64,000 bases of DNA from JBCFBK01 sp038562555 (lineage in GTDB: Bacteria; Bacteroidota; Bacteroidia; Bacteroidales; Prolixibacteraceae): the NCBI GenBank assembly GCA_038562555.1, contig JBCFBK010000023.1, positions 12,914-76,913 on the forward strand, read 5' to 3'. Position numbers and translations under genes: made by a program. This document shows, one piece after another, positions 42,697 through 51,369 of the stretch (its first letter is position 1; each line of letters opens with the position of its first letter). The notes below the pieces were generated by a model. The model made no database searches, was not told where the DNA came from, and was given only the letters and a program-made list of their open reading frames with translations.

Positions 42697-43533
42697 TCAT
42701 CTGCGCTTAAAGGCGTCGATAAATGACCCTCTTGTGCAATTCAGTACCTCAACCTGCATCTGCTTCGAAAACTCCTCCAGTTCGAGGTATGCCTCGAACA
42801 TTTCAGCGTAAGTCCTCAGCACCTCATAAAGTCGTTTATCTTCATGGAAAAGCTCCTTCCACGTTTTGGGCCGCGCTTCCTTCTTATCAAAAAAATGGGG
42901 ATTTTCCAGGCAAACCTCGTTCGAACCATTTACCGAAAGGAACTTTGTCCAGGAATGCTCTACTCCGTACAATTCAATGGTACTGTATCGCATGCAGATA
43001 CCATTATAAATAGCCCCTGCGAGCACGTTTTGTATTTTCGGGCACGACAGGTTATGCCGGTATAAAAAATACTTAACCGGATTAAAGCCCCGGTATTCAT
43101 GAGCATTGAAAGGCATAACCGTAATGGTTGACGAGCCCGCAAAGGCTCGTCGTACTTTCCGGGCAACCTTCCACCAGGAAGGGATAAACAGGATCATCGG
43201 CCAGACAGTTTCCCGCTTTATTTTCTCAAGAATTTCCAGTCCTTCAGGATGATCAAAAAAATGAGGGTCAACAATGACATAGTATTTAGGTTTCAACAGC
43301 CGGTAGGAATCCGACAAAATATGGCGGTTCACTACCATATAATCCACCAGATTACTCTCCAGCCGATCGATGACCTCGTTTAATGATTTACCGTTTCCCA
43401 GTATCCGCAAAACCGAATTCGATCTTTTTTTTTCAAGGCCATTCAGTCGGTTGAAGTGCTGCAACTGATAAAAATGGACGGCCATTTTTAAGACCCAGTA
43501 AATGGAATAAAACAGGGACCGAAGAAAATTCAT
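42697..43533 (-). CDS. Sialyltransferase-like (GT42/MptE-DUF115-like) protein
   Basis: The 278-residue protein has an N-terminal hydrophobic segment (FYSIYWVLKMAVHFY) and then RILGNGKSLNEVIDRLESN, followed by YMVVNRHILSDSYRLLKPKYYVIVDPHFFDH. The segment VLAGAIYNGICMRYSTIELYGVEHSW and the end VEVLNCTRGSFIDAFKR complete the pattern. The GNGxSL start, the 'VNR' after it and the closing NCTxxSFIDAF resemble the GT42 sialyltransferase and MptE-like/DUF115 folds. Because sialate synthase and CMP-sialate synthetase homologues follow at 43613-45162, I infer it transfers a nonulosonic acid. No family search was possible, so this is moderate confidence. Confidence 0.65.
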   Translation of the reverse strand: MNFLRSLFYSIYWVLKMAVHFYQLQHFNRLNGLEKKRSNSVLRILGNGKSLNEVIDRLESNLVDYMVVNRHILSDSYRLLKPKYYVIVDPHFFDHPEGLEILEKIKRETVWPMILFIPSWWKVARKVRRAFAGSSTITVMPFNAHEYRGFNPVKYFLYRHNLSCPKIQNVLAGAIYNGICMRYSTIELYGVEHSWTKFLSVNGSNEVCLENPHFFDKKEARPKTWKELFHEDKRLYEVLRTYAEMFEAYLELEEFSKQMQVEVLNCTRGSFIDAFKRR

Positions 43534-43612
43534 TTTTTACAAATTAGAAAATACTACGCTTTACGAACAATTTCCTCATGTTGAAGTTCAGAAGCCTCCG
43601 TAGCATTACAGT

Positions 43613-44296
43613 TCATACAGGATATGCCTGGTGTGCCAGCATGAGTTGCTCCATAATGATCCAGTCGTGCGGTTCATCAAGTTCCATAGCCGTATACTCC
43701 GGCATTTCATAAATCCCGATCCTCCCTCCGAGTCGGTTCTCGGAACGAAGGATTTGCCCAACGGTTGTGATATAAAATGCCCCGTTCTCCATCAGCTCTC
43801 CGTCAAAATTCTGACGACGCGGCCGCTCCCTGAAATCGTAGTTTTTGGAGGTCCCGTCGGCATTCCATAAAAAGCGCCTGATCCTGACACACGAAAGCAT
43901 GGAATCATAGTTTTGTTCGCTGAACTGCTTCAATGCTTCCTCAAAATGAACGGTTTTTGTCAGCGGCGACGTCGCCTGCACCAGCATAAAAACGTCATCC
44001 TCGTTCAGCGTCACCTTGCTTAGGTACTCAAGCATAACACTCTCCGTGCTGGCTTCATCACTTGCGTTCCCGGCTGAACGCCGGAATACACTGACTTTGC
44101 TGAAATAAAATCCGCGAACTACGGCATCGATTTCGTCCGAGTCTGTTGCGACAATGATTTCCTGCACCTCCGCTGCTTCCTGCAAAGCCGCAAGGTTCCA
44201 GTAAACCAGAGGCTTGCCACATAATAACTTAATATTCTTCGAAGGTATTGACTTACTCCCTCCCCTGACGGGAATAAAAGCGATTACTTTTCCCAT
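43613..44296 (-). CDS. neuA: CMP-N-acylneuraminate cytidylyltransferase (NeuA-like)
   Basis: This 227-residue protein has the CMP-sialate synthetase N-terminus (VIAFIPVRGGSKSIPSKNIKLLCGKPLVYWNL), with the nucleotide-binding RGGSK motif. IVATDSDEIDAV, then ASDEASTESVMLEYL, then QATSPLTKTVHFEEAL and FYITT complete the fold. It activates a nonulosonic acid with CTP in the cytoplasm. The exact sugar (neuraminic, legionaminic, pseudaminic) cannot be read. It overlaps the synthase gene at 44284 by 13 bp. It is monofunctional, with no C-terminal esterase domain. Confidence 0.93.
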   Translation of the reverse strand: MGKVIAFIPVRGGSKSIPSKNIKLLCGKPLVYWNLAALQEAAEVQEIIVATDSDEIDAVVRGFYFSKVSVFRRSAGNASDEASTESVMLEYLSKVTLNEDDVFMLVQATSPLTKTVHFEEALKQFSEQNYDSMLSCVRIRRFLWNADGTSKNYDFRERPRRQNFDGELMENGAFYITTVGQILRSENRLGGRIGIYEMPEYTAMELDEPHDWIIMEQLMLAHQAYPV

Positions 44297-45162
44297 TTGA
44301 TCTGATTTTTTTTCAGTTTATTTCGCTGAACCTCCTCGATACTAAGAATTTCGGCTTCCTTAAATGTCAGCGATCTGGCAACAGCCCGGCAATCGCGCGC
44401 AAGCTTACGCATGCCATCCGGCTCAAGCGAGGCGGCATGATCGGTACCTTTCCAGGTACGGTCGAGCGTAAAGTGCCGCTCAATCCATTCAGCGCCAAGA
44501 GCAACTGCGGCCGAATCGACAGCAATTCCCAGGTGATGTCCTGAAAAACCGATCGCTTTGACCCGTTTCTGATACGCTTCGCGAAGGCGTGTTATTTCAA
44601 GCAGGCTGATATCATCGAACGGAACAGGATAGCCCGATGTACAACTGTAAAGTACCAGGTCCGTGTTCCGCTTCTTCGATTCAAAAAAACGGATAATCTG
44701 CTCTTCTTCCTGCCGGGTTGTCATTCCGAGGGAAACGTGGATCTCCCCTTCATAGTGATCGCACAGGTAACCAAGCAATTCCTGGTTCAAATTACAGGCC
44801 GAAGGAATTTTTATCAGTTCCGGATTGATGGACGCGATTTCCTTTGCCGAGCTTAAGTCCCAAACCGAAGTGGAATAAACCACCTGATTCTCTTCACACC
44901 ATGCTTTCAACTGCTTATGCTGTTCCAGATCAAACTCCAGTATCTCGCGGTGCGCCCCATAGGTGGCCCCGTACGAATTGGCCGGATCCGGGTGTGGGGC
45001 ATTGAATTCCTCTTCTGTGAGCAGTTCCCTGTTGTTCCTCTTTTGAAATTTGACCACATCAGCCTTGCAGAACAAGGCAGCAGTGACAATCATCTCTTTT
45101 GCGATGGACATATCTCCTTTGTGATTACATCCGATTTCAGCGATTATCTTTGGTTGCTTCAT
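44284..45162 (-). CDS. neuB: N-acetylneuraminate/nonulosonate synthase (NeuB-like), lacking the SAF domain
   Basis: The 292-residue protein is the TIM-barrel catalytic domain of the NeuB family: IIAEIGCNHKGDMSIAKEM, DVVKFQKRNNRELL, VVYSTSVWDLSSAKEIASINPELIKIPSA, then LVLYSCTSGYPVPFDDISLLEI, IGFSGHHLGIAVDSAAVALGAEWIERHFTLDRTWKGTDHAASLEP. It condenses PEP with an N-acyl hexosamine. Full NeuB/LegI/PseI enzymes are about 340-350 residues and end with an antifreeze-like SAF domain that contributes to the partner's active site; here the protein stops after the barrel. That is unusual. No NeuC epimerase is in the window. It is coupled to neuA by overlap. Confidence 0.9.
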   Translation of the reverse strand: MKQPKIIAEIGCNHKGDMSIAKEMIVTAALFCKADVVKFQKRNNRELLTEEEFNAPHPDPANSYGATYGAHREILEFDLEQHKQLKAWCEENQVVYSTSVWDLSSAKEIASINPELIKIPSACNLNQELLGYLCDHYEGEIHVSLGMTTRQEEEQIIRFFESKKRNTDLVLYSCTSGYPVPFDDISLLEITRLREAYQKRVKAIGFSGHHLGIAVDSAAVALGAEWIERHFTLDRTWKGTDHAASLEPDGMRKLARDCRAVARSLTFKEAEILSIEEVQRNKLKKNQIKWEK

Positions 45163-45233
45163 ATGAATGAGTTTTTAGTCGTGAGTAATGAGTCGTGAGT
45201 AGGAAAACCCGGAACTCAAGACTGGTCATATCG

Positions 45234-45908
45234 TTATACATTTGGTAGCGGGTATCCAAGTTCCACATAGTCTTCCCGGTAAAATTCAATAAGTTTTGAC
45301 CTGAATTTCCTGTCGGCAGGCAATTGGTTCCTGTCTGTCTTTTTCTTCGAGTCGTTCAGGCGCGGCAGAACTTGCCCGTCAAGTTTCAGCAGGGCGGCAA
45401 GCCTATTCACATCGCGGTCCAGGCTTTCATAACGAACAATGAAATTGGGTTTCTTGGGCGACAGAGGATGTCTCAGGTAATTGACTTGCGGAATGATCCC
45501 GAAAGGCTCCCGGCTGAAAATTTCAAAATATTTCTCAATGGACCATAATTTCATATCCGGATACTTTTTCAGGTAAAACCCATCGTATCTGTCGGCCGTG
45601 TGATAATTGTAAGAACTGACGAACCTTTCCAGGGGCTCCCGCACCGCAACGATCACAAAATATTTCTTCCAGATCTTTTTGTTGACCAGCAGTCCCGGCG
45701 TCAGGTGAGAAACGTTCCCTTTCAGTCCCAATAAATCGCGAAAAGAAGTTCCTGCCACCTTCGGATTATGCACAAAAACCAGTTTTCGTTCGTGGTTCAC
45801 GGAGCCTGTACCGGCGTTACCCGTCAGATCCTGGTAAAGATGATAAGCAGATAATAACGTTTTACTGCTTTCAATCTTCTTTAAAGCTGAATTATTTAAG
45901 ATACCCAT
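45234..45908 (-). CDS. Sulfotransferase (PAPS-dependent, Sulfotransfer_2-like)
   Basis: The 224-residue protein has the 5' phosphosulfate-binding loop LVFVHNPKVAGTSFRDLLG and the 3' phosphate motif VIVAVREPLERFVSSYNYH, which identify carbohydrate sulfotransferases. The C-terminal half (NFIVRYESLDRDVNRL, YREDYVELGYPLPN) completes the fold. No signal or membrane span is evident, so it acts in the cytoplasm on lipid-linked or nucleotide-bound sugar. With the APS kinase at 47311 it indicates sulfate decoration of the polysaccharide, so the product is acidic. Confidence 0.9.
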   Translation of the reverse strand: MGILNNSALKKIESSKTLLSAYHLYQDLTGNAGTGSVNHERKLVFVHNPKVAGTSFRDLLGLKGNVSHLTPGLLVNKKIWKKYFVIVAVREPLERFVSSYNYHTADRYDGFYLKKYPDMKLWSIEKYFEIFSREPFGIIPQVNYLRHPLSPKKPNFIVRYESLDRDVNRLAALLKLDGQVLPRLNDSKKKTDRNQLPADRKFRSKLIEFYREDYVELGYPLPNV

Positions 45909-45945
45909 TATGATATTCTTAGCCTGTTTCTACTAAAATCTTGAC

Positions 45946-47271
45946 TTATCTCTTGTTTTTGAACAGTGGGTTAGTAAGGACTCCCGTTTTGTTAGCTGCA
46001 ACAATCATTTTAACGATATTTACACCGCTTACGGCGACTGCTGTTGCAACGGCAGCGCCTTCCGCCCCGAAGCGACTGATGAGAAAATAGTTCAGGATCA
46101 GATTAATGACAACAAAAACCATCGAGATATACCCGTGTGCTTTTTCATAGCCGCACATGATGAGCAGTCCGCCTGAGCAGCCGCTCGATATGTTGAAGAA
46201 CTGTCCGATACCCAGGATGATCAAGGTCAGGTGTGCCTGCCTGAATTCCTGACCCCATAATCCAAGGATGTGACTTCCGCCGAAAATAAAAACGACCAGG
46301 AAAACAGTTGCAATAACGATAAGCATTCCGGTTACCCGGCGCACCATCTTATTCAGTTCATCCTTTTTCCCCGCCGCATAAAGGGCAGCCAGTTTAGGCG
46401 AGATTGCAGCATTAGTGACTACCTGAAAAAAACTAACCAACAAGGCCAGACGGGCTGCAACGCTATAAATACCAACTTCGTACGAATTGCTCAGCCATCC
46501 AAGCATCACTACATCTGCATTCGATGAGATCACGTAGGTTGCAGAGACAACAGCCAAAGGCGTGGCCATTCTTAACATGGGCGCGGCAATCGGCCGTCGC
46601 TTTCCGCGAAACCGAAAAAGTCTTTTCCAATAGGTAAAGATGGCAGTTGTGACGACCAGGCGTCCGGCAGCATATAAAAGAGCCACGCTGACCACCGTTA
46701 TTGGCACATCCAGGATAAGAAAAAGAATGAGCCCGATCCCGACAATCCAGGTGCTGAGGGCTTCGTTCACCAGGCTGCTCTGCCAAATCTTGCGAAATCC
46801 GTTAAGAGCCGACGCCAATATCCGCGAAAACGTCTGCGGAACAACCATCATCAACGCGATCAGCAAGGGAACTTCAAGCTCCGGCTCCTTAAACAGGTCA
46901 TTAGCGAGAAAGGGTGCCAGCAAAACTCCGGTTGCCGATATAATCAGCGCCAATGCACCATTAAACAACACTGCGGTATACACACTGTTTGCCACGCGCT
47001 GCCAGTCACCTCTGTCGGATGCTATCGCCAGATATTTGATCAGGACGTTCTCCATCCCGAACATCGACAGAACAAGCAACAGGTTTACAAACTGATTGGA
47101 GAGGCTGATAATCCCCAGACCACTGGGTCCCAGTATCCGCCCCAGGAAAATACTTACCACAAGCCCTGCTCCCATCCCGCCTACTTTAACCAACACAGAA
47201 GCAGAAGACTTTCTTATTACCTCCAAGGTGTGGATATCTGTCTTAAAGACTTTTCTCAGGGATGACAGCAT
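45946..47271 (-). CDS. Polysaccharide flippase (Wzx/MATE-like)
   Basis: The 441-residue protein has about 12-14 hydrophobic spans and the MVF/Wzx pattern: SVLVKVGGMGAGLVVSIFLGRILGPSGLGIISLSNQFVNLL at the N-terminus, then MMVVPQTFSRILASALNGFRKIWQ, then ATPLAVVSATYVISSNADVVMLGWL. It likely moves the undecaprenyl-linked repeat unit across the inner membrane for the polymerase at 41277. It lies 37 bp upstream of the sulfotransferase start, followed on its 5' side by the APS kinase, all minus strand. Confidence 0.92.
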   Translation of the reverse strand: MLSSLRKVFKTDIHTLEVIRKSSASVLVKVGGMGAGLVVSIFLGRILGPSGLGIISLSNQFVNLLLVLSMFGMENVLIKYLAIASDRGDWQRVANSVYTAVLFNGALALIISATGVLLAPFLANDLFKEPELEVPLLIALMMVVPQTFSRILASALNGFRKIWQSSLVNEALSTWIVGIGLILFLILDVPITVVSVALLYAAGRLVVTTAIFTYWKRLFRFRGKRRPIAAPMLRMATPLAVVSATYVISSNADVVMLGWLSNSYEVGIYSVAARLALLVSFFQVVTNAAISPKLAALYAAGKKDELNKMVRRVTGMLIVIATVFLVVFIFGGSHILGLWGQEFRQAHLTLIILGIGQFFNISSGCSGGLLIMCGYEKAHGYISMVFVVINLILNYFLISRFGAEGAAVATAVAVSGVNIVKMIVAANKTGVLTNPLFKNKR

Positions 47272-47310
47272 GATCAGAACGAAACCGGGAACCGGTATTA
47301 GGTAGCGTGA

Positions 47311-47931
47311 TTATTTCTTTTCCTCGTCCCTTACCGGAACGAAAGCGATAACGGGCAGGATGTTTTCCATTAAAACAGCAATACATTCCTCAACGGTATG
47401 TGCTGAGGTGTCGATCGTGAGGTTGGCATGTTGCGGGATATCGTAGGGAGCATTTACCCCCGTGAAATCCTTAATAAGCCCAGCCCTGGCTTTTGCATAA
47501 AGCCCTTTTACATCACGGCTCTCGCAAGTATCAAGAGGGGTGTTGAGATAGATTTCATAAAAATCGTCTTCTCCCACGATTTTCTTAACAACCTGCCTCA
47601 TGCTTTGCGCCGGACTGATGAAGGCACAGATCGTGATAACGCCGCAATCAAGGAAAAGCTTGCTGACCTCTGCGATCCGGCGAATGTTTTCCATCCGGTC
47701 TTCAGGCGAAAATCGCAGGTTACTGTTAATTCCTGAACGGATGTTATCCCCGTCCAAAAACTGCGTCAGGTATCCTTTGTCAAAGAGTTGCTTCTCTAAT
47801 GCCGCGGCCAGCGTAGTTTTCCCTGAGCCGGAGAGGCCGGTAAACCACAACACCTTTGCTTTCTGTCCCAACTTCATTTCTTTCGCCTCTCTTGGAACGC
47901 TACGGTCGAATACAGGAAAAATATCAGTCAT
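47311..47931 (-). CDS. cysC: Adenylylsulfate (APS) kinase
   Basis: The start at 47931 (MTDIFPVFDRSV) is preferred to the frame from 47970. The 206-residue protein has the P-loop FTGLSGSGKTTLAAALEKQL, then FLDGDNIRSGINSNLRFSPEDRMENIRRIAEV, and the ICAFISPAQSMR and LNTPLDTCESRDVKGLYAKARAG segments of CysC. It phosphorylates APS to PAPS, the donor for the sulfotransferase at 45234. No ATP sulfurylase (CysDN/Sat) lies in the window, so APS must come from elsewhere. Its placement here, not in an assimilation operon, suggests polysaccharide sulfation. Confidence 0.95.
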   Translation of the reverse strand: MTDIFPVFDRSVPREAKEMKLGQKAKVLWFTGLSGSGKTTLAAALEKQLFDKGYLTQFLDGDNIRSGINSNLRFSPEDRMENIRRIAEVSKLFLDCGVITICAFISPAQSMRQVVKKIVGEDDFYEIYLNTPLDTCESRDVKGLYAKARAGLIKDFTGVNAPYDIPQHANLTIDTSAHTVEECIAVLMENILPVIAFVPVRDEEKK

Positions 47932-48030
47932 TTGTTTAAATTTTCTATCAGCTTTATGTAATTTACACAAAGCTGTGGTTGCAAATCGACGGGCATTTTT
48001 TAGTTTACCCCAGACTGGCAGTAAATCCGC

Positions 48031-49428
48031 TTACCCTTTGCCAATGCTCTTTAATCCAAATCCTATTGCTTTAAGTCTGGTTGCGTCCAGGATGTTGCGC
48101 CCGTCAAAAATGAAGGCCGGTTTATACACATTTTCATAGATCTGCTCCCAGTCAAAACCTCTGAATTCATCCCATTCGGTTAATACGGCAATGGCATGCG
48201 CTTTATCCATGGCTGCATAAGGATCGGTATGAACGTGAACCGAGCCTCCTTCCGGAATATGGGAACTTTTATCAAGGATGAGCGATTTAAGGTCTCTTTC
48301 AATTTGTTCTTTCGAAACCTTCGGGTCGTACACATGAATTTCGGCTTTATCCTGCAACAGTTCATGCGCCACATAAATAGCAGCCGACTCACGGGTATCG
48401 TTGGTATCCTTCTTAAAAGCCCATCCCAGAAAAGCAATTTTTTTCCCGGATACGGTATTGAACAAAGTGTCAATGATTTGCTTGGAGAATCTGTGTTTCT
48501 GATAATCATTCATCTTTATCACCTGTTCCCAGTAATCGGCTACTTCCGGTAAGTTAAAATGATGACAAAGATAAACCAGGTTCAGGATATCCTTCTGAAA
48601 GCAACTTCCTCCGAAGCCAACCGAAGCTTTCAGAAACTTGGGACCTATGCGCGAATCCGTCCCGATGGCACGGGCAATTTCGTCAACGTCGGCACCGGTT
48701 CGCTCGCACAAGGCAGAAATGGAATTAATACTGGAAATACGCTGAGCCAGAAAGGCATTTGCTGTAAGTTTTGACAACTCGCTGCTCCAGACCTTGGTTT
48801 GCAGGATACGTTCACGCGGCACCCAGTGTTCATAAACGGAAGCTAACGATTCAATTGCCCGCAGCCCTTCGGTGGTCTGCTCGCCGCCGATGAGCACACG
48901 ATCCGGATTGTGTAAATCCCTGATCGCAGTTCCTTCTGCAAGAAATTCGGGATTTGACAACACTTCGAAATGATATCCATTCCCGTTGTTGCCAAGGATG
49001 GTCTTGATCGACTGAGCTGTCCGCACCGGCAGAGTCGACTTTTCCACAACTATTTTATCTTCATTAGCCAGCTCTGCAATCTGCCGGGCACATAATTCCA
49101 CGTATTTCAGATCGGCAGCCATACCTTTACCAATTCCATAAGTCTTGGTAGGGGTATTCACCGATATAAAAATCATCTGGGCTTCCCGGATCCCTTTTCC
49201 CACATCGGTCGAGAAAAACAAGTTTCTGCCCCTCGCCTCGGCAACCACCTCATCTAAACCTGGTTCGTAGACAGGCAGATCTTCCTGATTCTCCTGGTTC
49301 CACGCATCGATACGCGCTTTATTGATATCGACAACAGTCACTTTAATCTCTGGACACTTTTGCGCAATTACGGCCATCGTGGGACCACCAACGTAACCCG
49401 CGCCAATACAACAAATTGATTGAATCAT
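48031..49428 (-). CDS. UDP-glucose 6-dehydrogenase
   Basis: The 465-residue protein has a Rossmann start CCIGAGYVGGPTMAVIAQKCP, then FISVNTPTKTYGIGKGMAADLKY, NPEFLAEGTAIRDL and SVGFGGSCFQKDILNLVYL with the catalytic Cys (in GGSCF). AFKKDTNDTRESAAIYVAHELL follows. The length and the GKGMAADLKYVE segment match the eukaryotic-type UGDH branch. It makes UDP-glucuronate, so the surface glycan probably contains uronic acid or a sugar derived from it. It is the first gene of the cluster on the minus strand, transcribed toward cysC, with a 99 bp gap. Confidence 0.95.
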   Translation of the reverse strand: MIQSICCIGAGYVGGPTMAVIAQKCPEIKVTVVDINKARIDAWNQENQEDLPVYEPGLDEVVAEARGRNLFFSTDVGKGIREAQMIFISVNTPTKTYGIGKGMAADLKYVELCARQIAELANEDKIVVEKSTLPVRTAQSIKTILGNNGNGYHFEVLSNPEFLAEGTAIRDLHNPDRVLIGGEQTTEGLRAIESLASVYEHWVPRERILQTKVWSSELSKLTANAFLAQRISSINSISALCERTGADVDEIARAIGTDSRIGPKFLKASVGFGGSCFQKDILNLVYLCHHFNLPEVADYWEQVIKMNDYQKHRFSKQIIDTLFNTVSGKKIAFLGWAFKKDTNDTRESAAIYVAHELLQDKAEIHVYDPKVSKEQIERDLKSLILDKSSHIPEGGSVHVHTDPYAAMDKAHAIAVLTEWDEFRGFDWEQIYENVYKPAFIFDGRNILDATRLKAIGFGLKSIGKG

Positions 49429-50036
49429 GTTTTTTAGTATATAAGACTCTGTATTTTGTTCTTTAAAACCGGATAATCAAAGATATAAAGTTTGTGCTGA
49501 TCATCAATATAAGTCCGGATTAAATATACCAAAAGCAGATCTTTACATCGCTCCTTCTCACAGCTTCGCTCCCTGCCTCACAATGAAGCATTAAAGAACA
49601 TTAACCATTTTTTCATAAGCAACACGGCAGGTTTAGCTTGACGGAACCTTCTTTCTGTGTCTTGATTGGTTTTATCTCCGGCCTCAGCATGATCTCATCC
49701 ACACCAAGGAGTAAGTTTCTGCCCGATAAACAGGACCTAAAATAGCTTTCCTGAGCAGGTACATGCTATAAACGGAAGAAAACCGCCGATAGTATGAAAC
49801 GAGCTATGAAAACCGTTTTCCGGTCATCGCACTGCATTCACCAATTTCACAAGCTAAAAAAAAGTACCTGACGATCAGGCTGCACTCCTCAATAAGAAGC
49901 AACAGACGGACACCCTCCTGGTGCCCGTCTGTCTAAAAATCCAACTAAACCTTACAAAACATGAAACAATCGAACTTTGTCGGAAGGGCCGGACAGAAGA
50001 TAAGGACTAATGAACGGCCTCATATTTCTTTTAATT
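49429..50036. other. Intergenic region upstream of the polysaccharide cluster
   Basis: About 600 bp carries no convincing gene. It contains a MKRAM-type micro-ORF start at 49794 (see 9194 and 52823), a hairpin at 49902-49932 and AT-rich sequence that should hold the promoter of the minus-strand cluster. I could not pick the promoter out with confidence. Confidence 0.5.
49902..49932 (-). terminator. Hairpin downstream of the coiled-coil lipoprotein gene
   Basis: Arms ACAGACGG and CACC at 49902-49914 pair with GGTG and CCGTCTGT at 49920-49932, giving a 12-bp stem with one A-C mismatch and a CTCCT loop. It lies about 105 bp after the minus-strand stop at 50037. The following minus-strand bases are only modestly T-rich, so the terminator role is tentative. 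Confidence 0.5.
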
Positions 50037-50564
50037 TTAGTTGTTTAATTTATCATCCATTTCTAAATTATCATCCGTTTCGGGACTATTTTCGGAACGG
50101 ATTTGTTCGCGTAACGCTGTCTTCAGCTCACGGAAATCCTTACGTATTTCAACGCCCAGACTATCCAAACTGTCTACACTGTCTTTTTTCGCCTCGGATC
50201 GAAGACTGTCCACCGCTTGTTGAGCCTGGCTTTCCCACATGGCCAGTTTCTGGTCGAGTTCCATAGTCTCCTGGCGAATGTTGGTGATCGCGTTTCTTAT
50301 TTCTGAGTCGGCTGTATCGCCCTGCATTTCGAGGTTCTGTCCAAGCGTATCCATCGTTTCATTAAATTCAGCCAGTTCATGCTTTAATTTCTGGCTAAAT
50401 TGCGGGTCATCTTCCGAAATCTCATCAAGGCTGTTCCTGAAATCTTCCAGCTGATTCTCTGCTCTTTCTATAACAGGATTCTTCTGTTTTACCGAAGGCT
50501 GACACGAACTCAGCACAAAGGCGAATAAAACAGGAATTCCGAAGGCCACAAATTTTGTTTTCAT
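50037..50564 (-). CDS. Coiled-coil lipoprotein of unknown function
   Basis: The ATG at 50564 gives a lipoprotein signal (MKTKFVAFGIPVLFAFVLSSC, Cys 21); the longer frame to 50642 has non-signal residues. The mature 155 residues are charged, rich in Glu, Asp, Ser and Leu with heptad-like spacing (NQLEDFRNSLDEISEDDPQF, ELAEFNETMDTLGQNLEMQ), and likely form an alpha-helical coiled coil. No enzyme motif is present. The gene is alone between the polysaccharide cluster and the two-component genes. I do not recognise a family. Confidence 0.8.
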   Translation of the reverse strand: MKTKFVAFGIPVLFAFVLSSCQPSVKQKNPVIERAENQLEDFRNSLDEISEDDPQFSQKLKHELAEFNETMDTLGQNLEMQGDTADSEIRNAITNIRQETMELDQKLAMWESQAQQAVDSLRSEAKKDSVDSLDSLGVEIRKDFRELKTALREQIRSENSPETDDNLEMDDKLNN

Positions 50565-50874
50565 CCGTATAAATTTTAAATTCTTAATTTTTAATTCTGC
50601 ATTCTCACATCGTTCCAAGCCGAAATCAGTTTTCATGCTCATTAGTGGAATAAGTAAAATGATGCCAAAAATTCGTGGATTAGGCCTGCTGAGATGAAAA
50701 CCGTGTGCATCAGCGCCTTAAATCTCACCCATAACTATTATTAACACTGACGCTGATCCATGGCGAGTACCGCCATGTAGACTAATTTACTCAGAATGTA
50801 GAAATCTTACTTCAGGCCGGCCGGAACCTCACCATTCGTTTCATGGGCACGGCAGCTAAACCGGCTAAAGCACA
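50565..50874. other. Intergenic region with short hairpins
   Basis: About 310 bp without a gene. A perfect 7-bp hairpin CATGGCG/CGCCATG with loop AGTAC lies at 50759-50777, and flanking ATCAGCG/CGCTGAT copies can pair. No T-run follows on the minus strand. Its role is unclear. Confidence 0.4.
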
Positions 50875-51288
50875 CTATCCATTCACCGGACGAATACCGT
50901 CCTGGATCAGCAGTTCCAGAAAATCGCTTGGCAACGGCTTTTCAAGAAAAGCGCTGACGAAAGGAAATTTCATTACTTTATTCCGGTCATCCTTACTGCT
51001 TTCTGATGTACAAACAAAGACTTCGATCGCCTTTCCTGATTTTCCTAATGCCTCAAAATGCCGGAGAAAGTCTAATCCTCCCATCCCCTGAAGGCTCACA
51101 TCCAGCAAGATATAATCGGGGAGTTCCTTCCTGCGAAGCTGCCTGAGATAGTTGATCCCCTCTTCGGCGTTCGCCATATGAATCAATTGTCCGGACAGTT
51201 TCTTCCTTTCCAGTATTGACCGGTATATGTTTACCACATCTTTATCTTCATCAATAAAGAGGACCCTTTTGTACTTCCTGTTACTCAT
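50875..51288 (-). CDS. Single-domain response regulator
   Basis: The ATG at 51288 (MSNRKYKRVLFIDEDKDVVN) is chosen; the upstream extension is a Phe run without family content. The 137-residue protein is one receiver domain: acidic pocket FIDEDKD, phosphoacceptor Asp at about residue 63 in YILLDVSLQG, TS-type switch (FVCTSESS) and the conserved Lys in LEKPLPSD. There is no output domain, so it may pass phosphate along or bind a partner. It lies just downstream of the NtrC-type regulator at 51370 on the same strand and may take phosphate from the hybrid kinase at 52901. Confidence 0.92.
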   Translation of the reverse strand: MSNRKYKRVLFIDEDKDVVNIYRSILERKKLSGQLIHMANAEEGINYLRQLRRKELPDYILLDVSLQGMGGLDFLRHFEALGKSGKAIEVFVCTSESSKDDRNKVMKFPFVSAFLEKPLPSDFLELLIQDGIRPVNG

Positions 51289-51369
51289 TAAACGCCCATT
51301 TTTTCTTTTATACGGCTCAATTACCGTTCCAAAGAAAAAGAAAAAAGACATTAATATCTGAATTAAGCA

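Noticed and set aside
49961..50266. 101-codon plus-strand frame opposite the lipoprotein gene
   Set aside because: It overlaps the well-supported minus-strand lipoprotein and has no domain.
50759..50777. Perfect 7-bp hairpin as terminator of the receiver gene
   Set aside because: No T-run follows on the minus strand and it is about 100 bp from the stop; kept only as a structure in the spacer.
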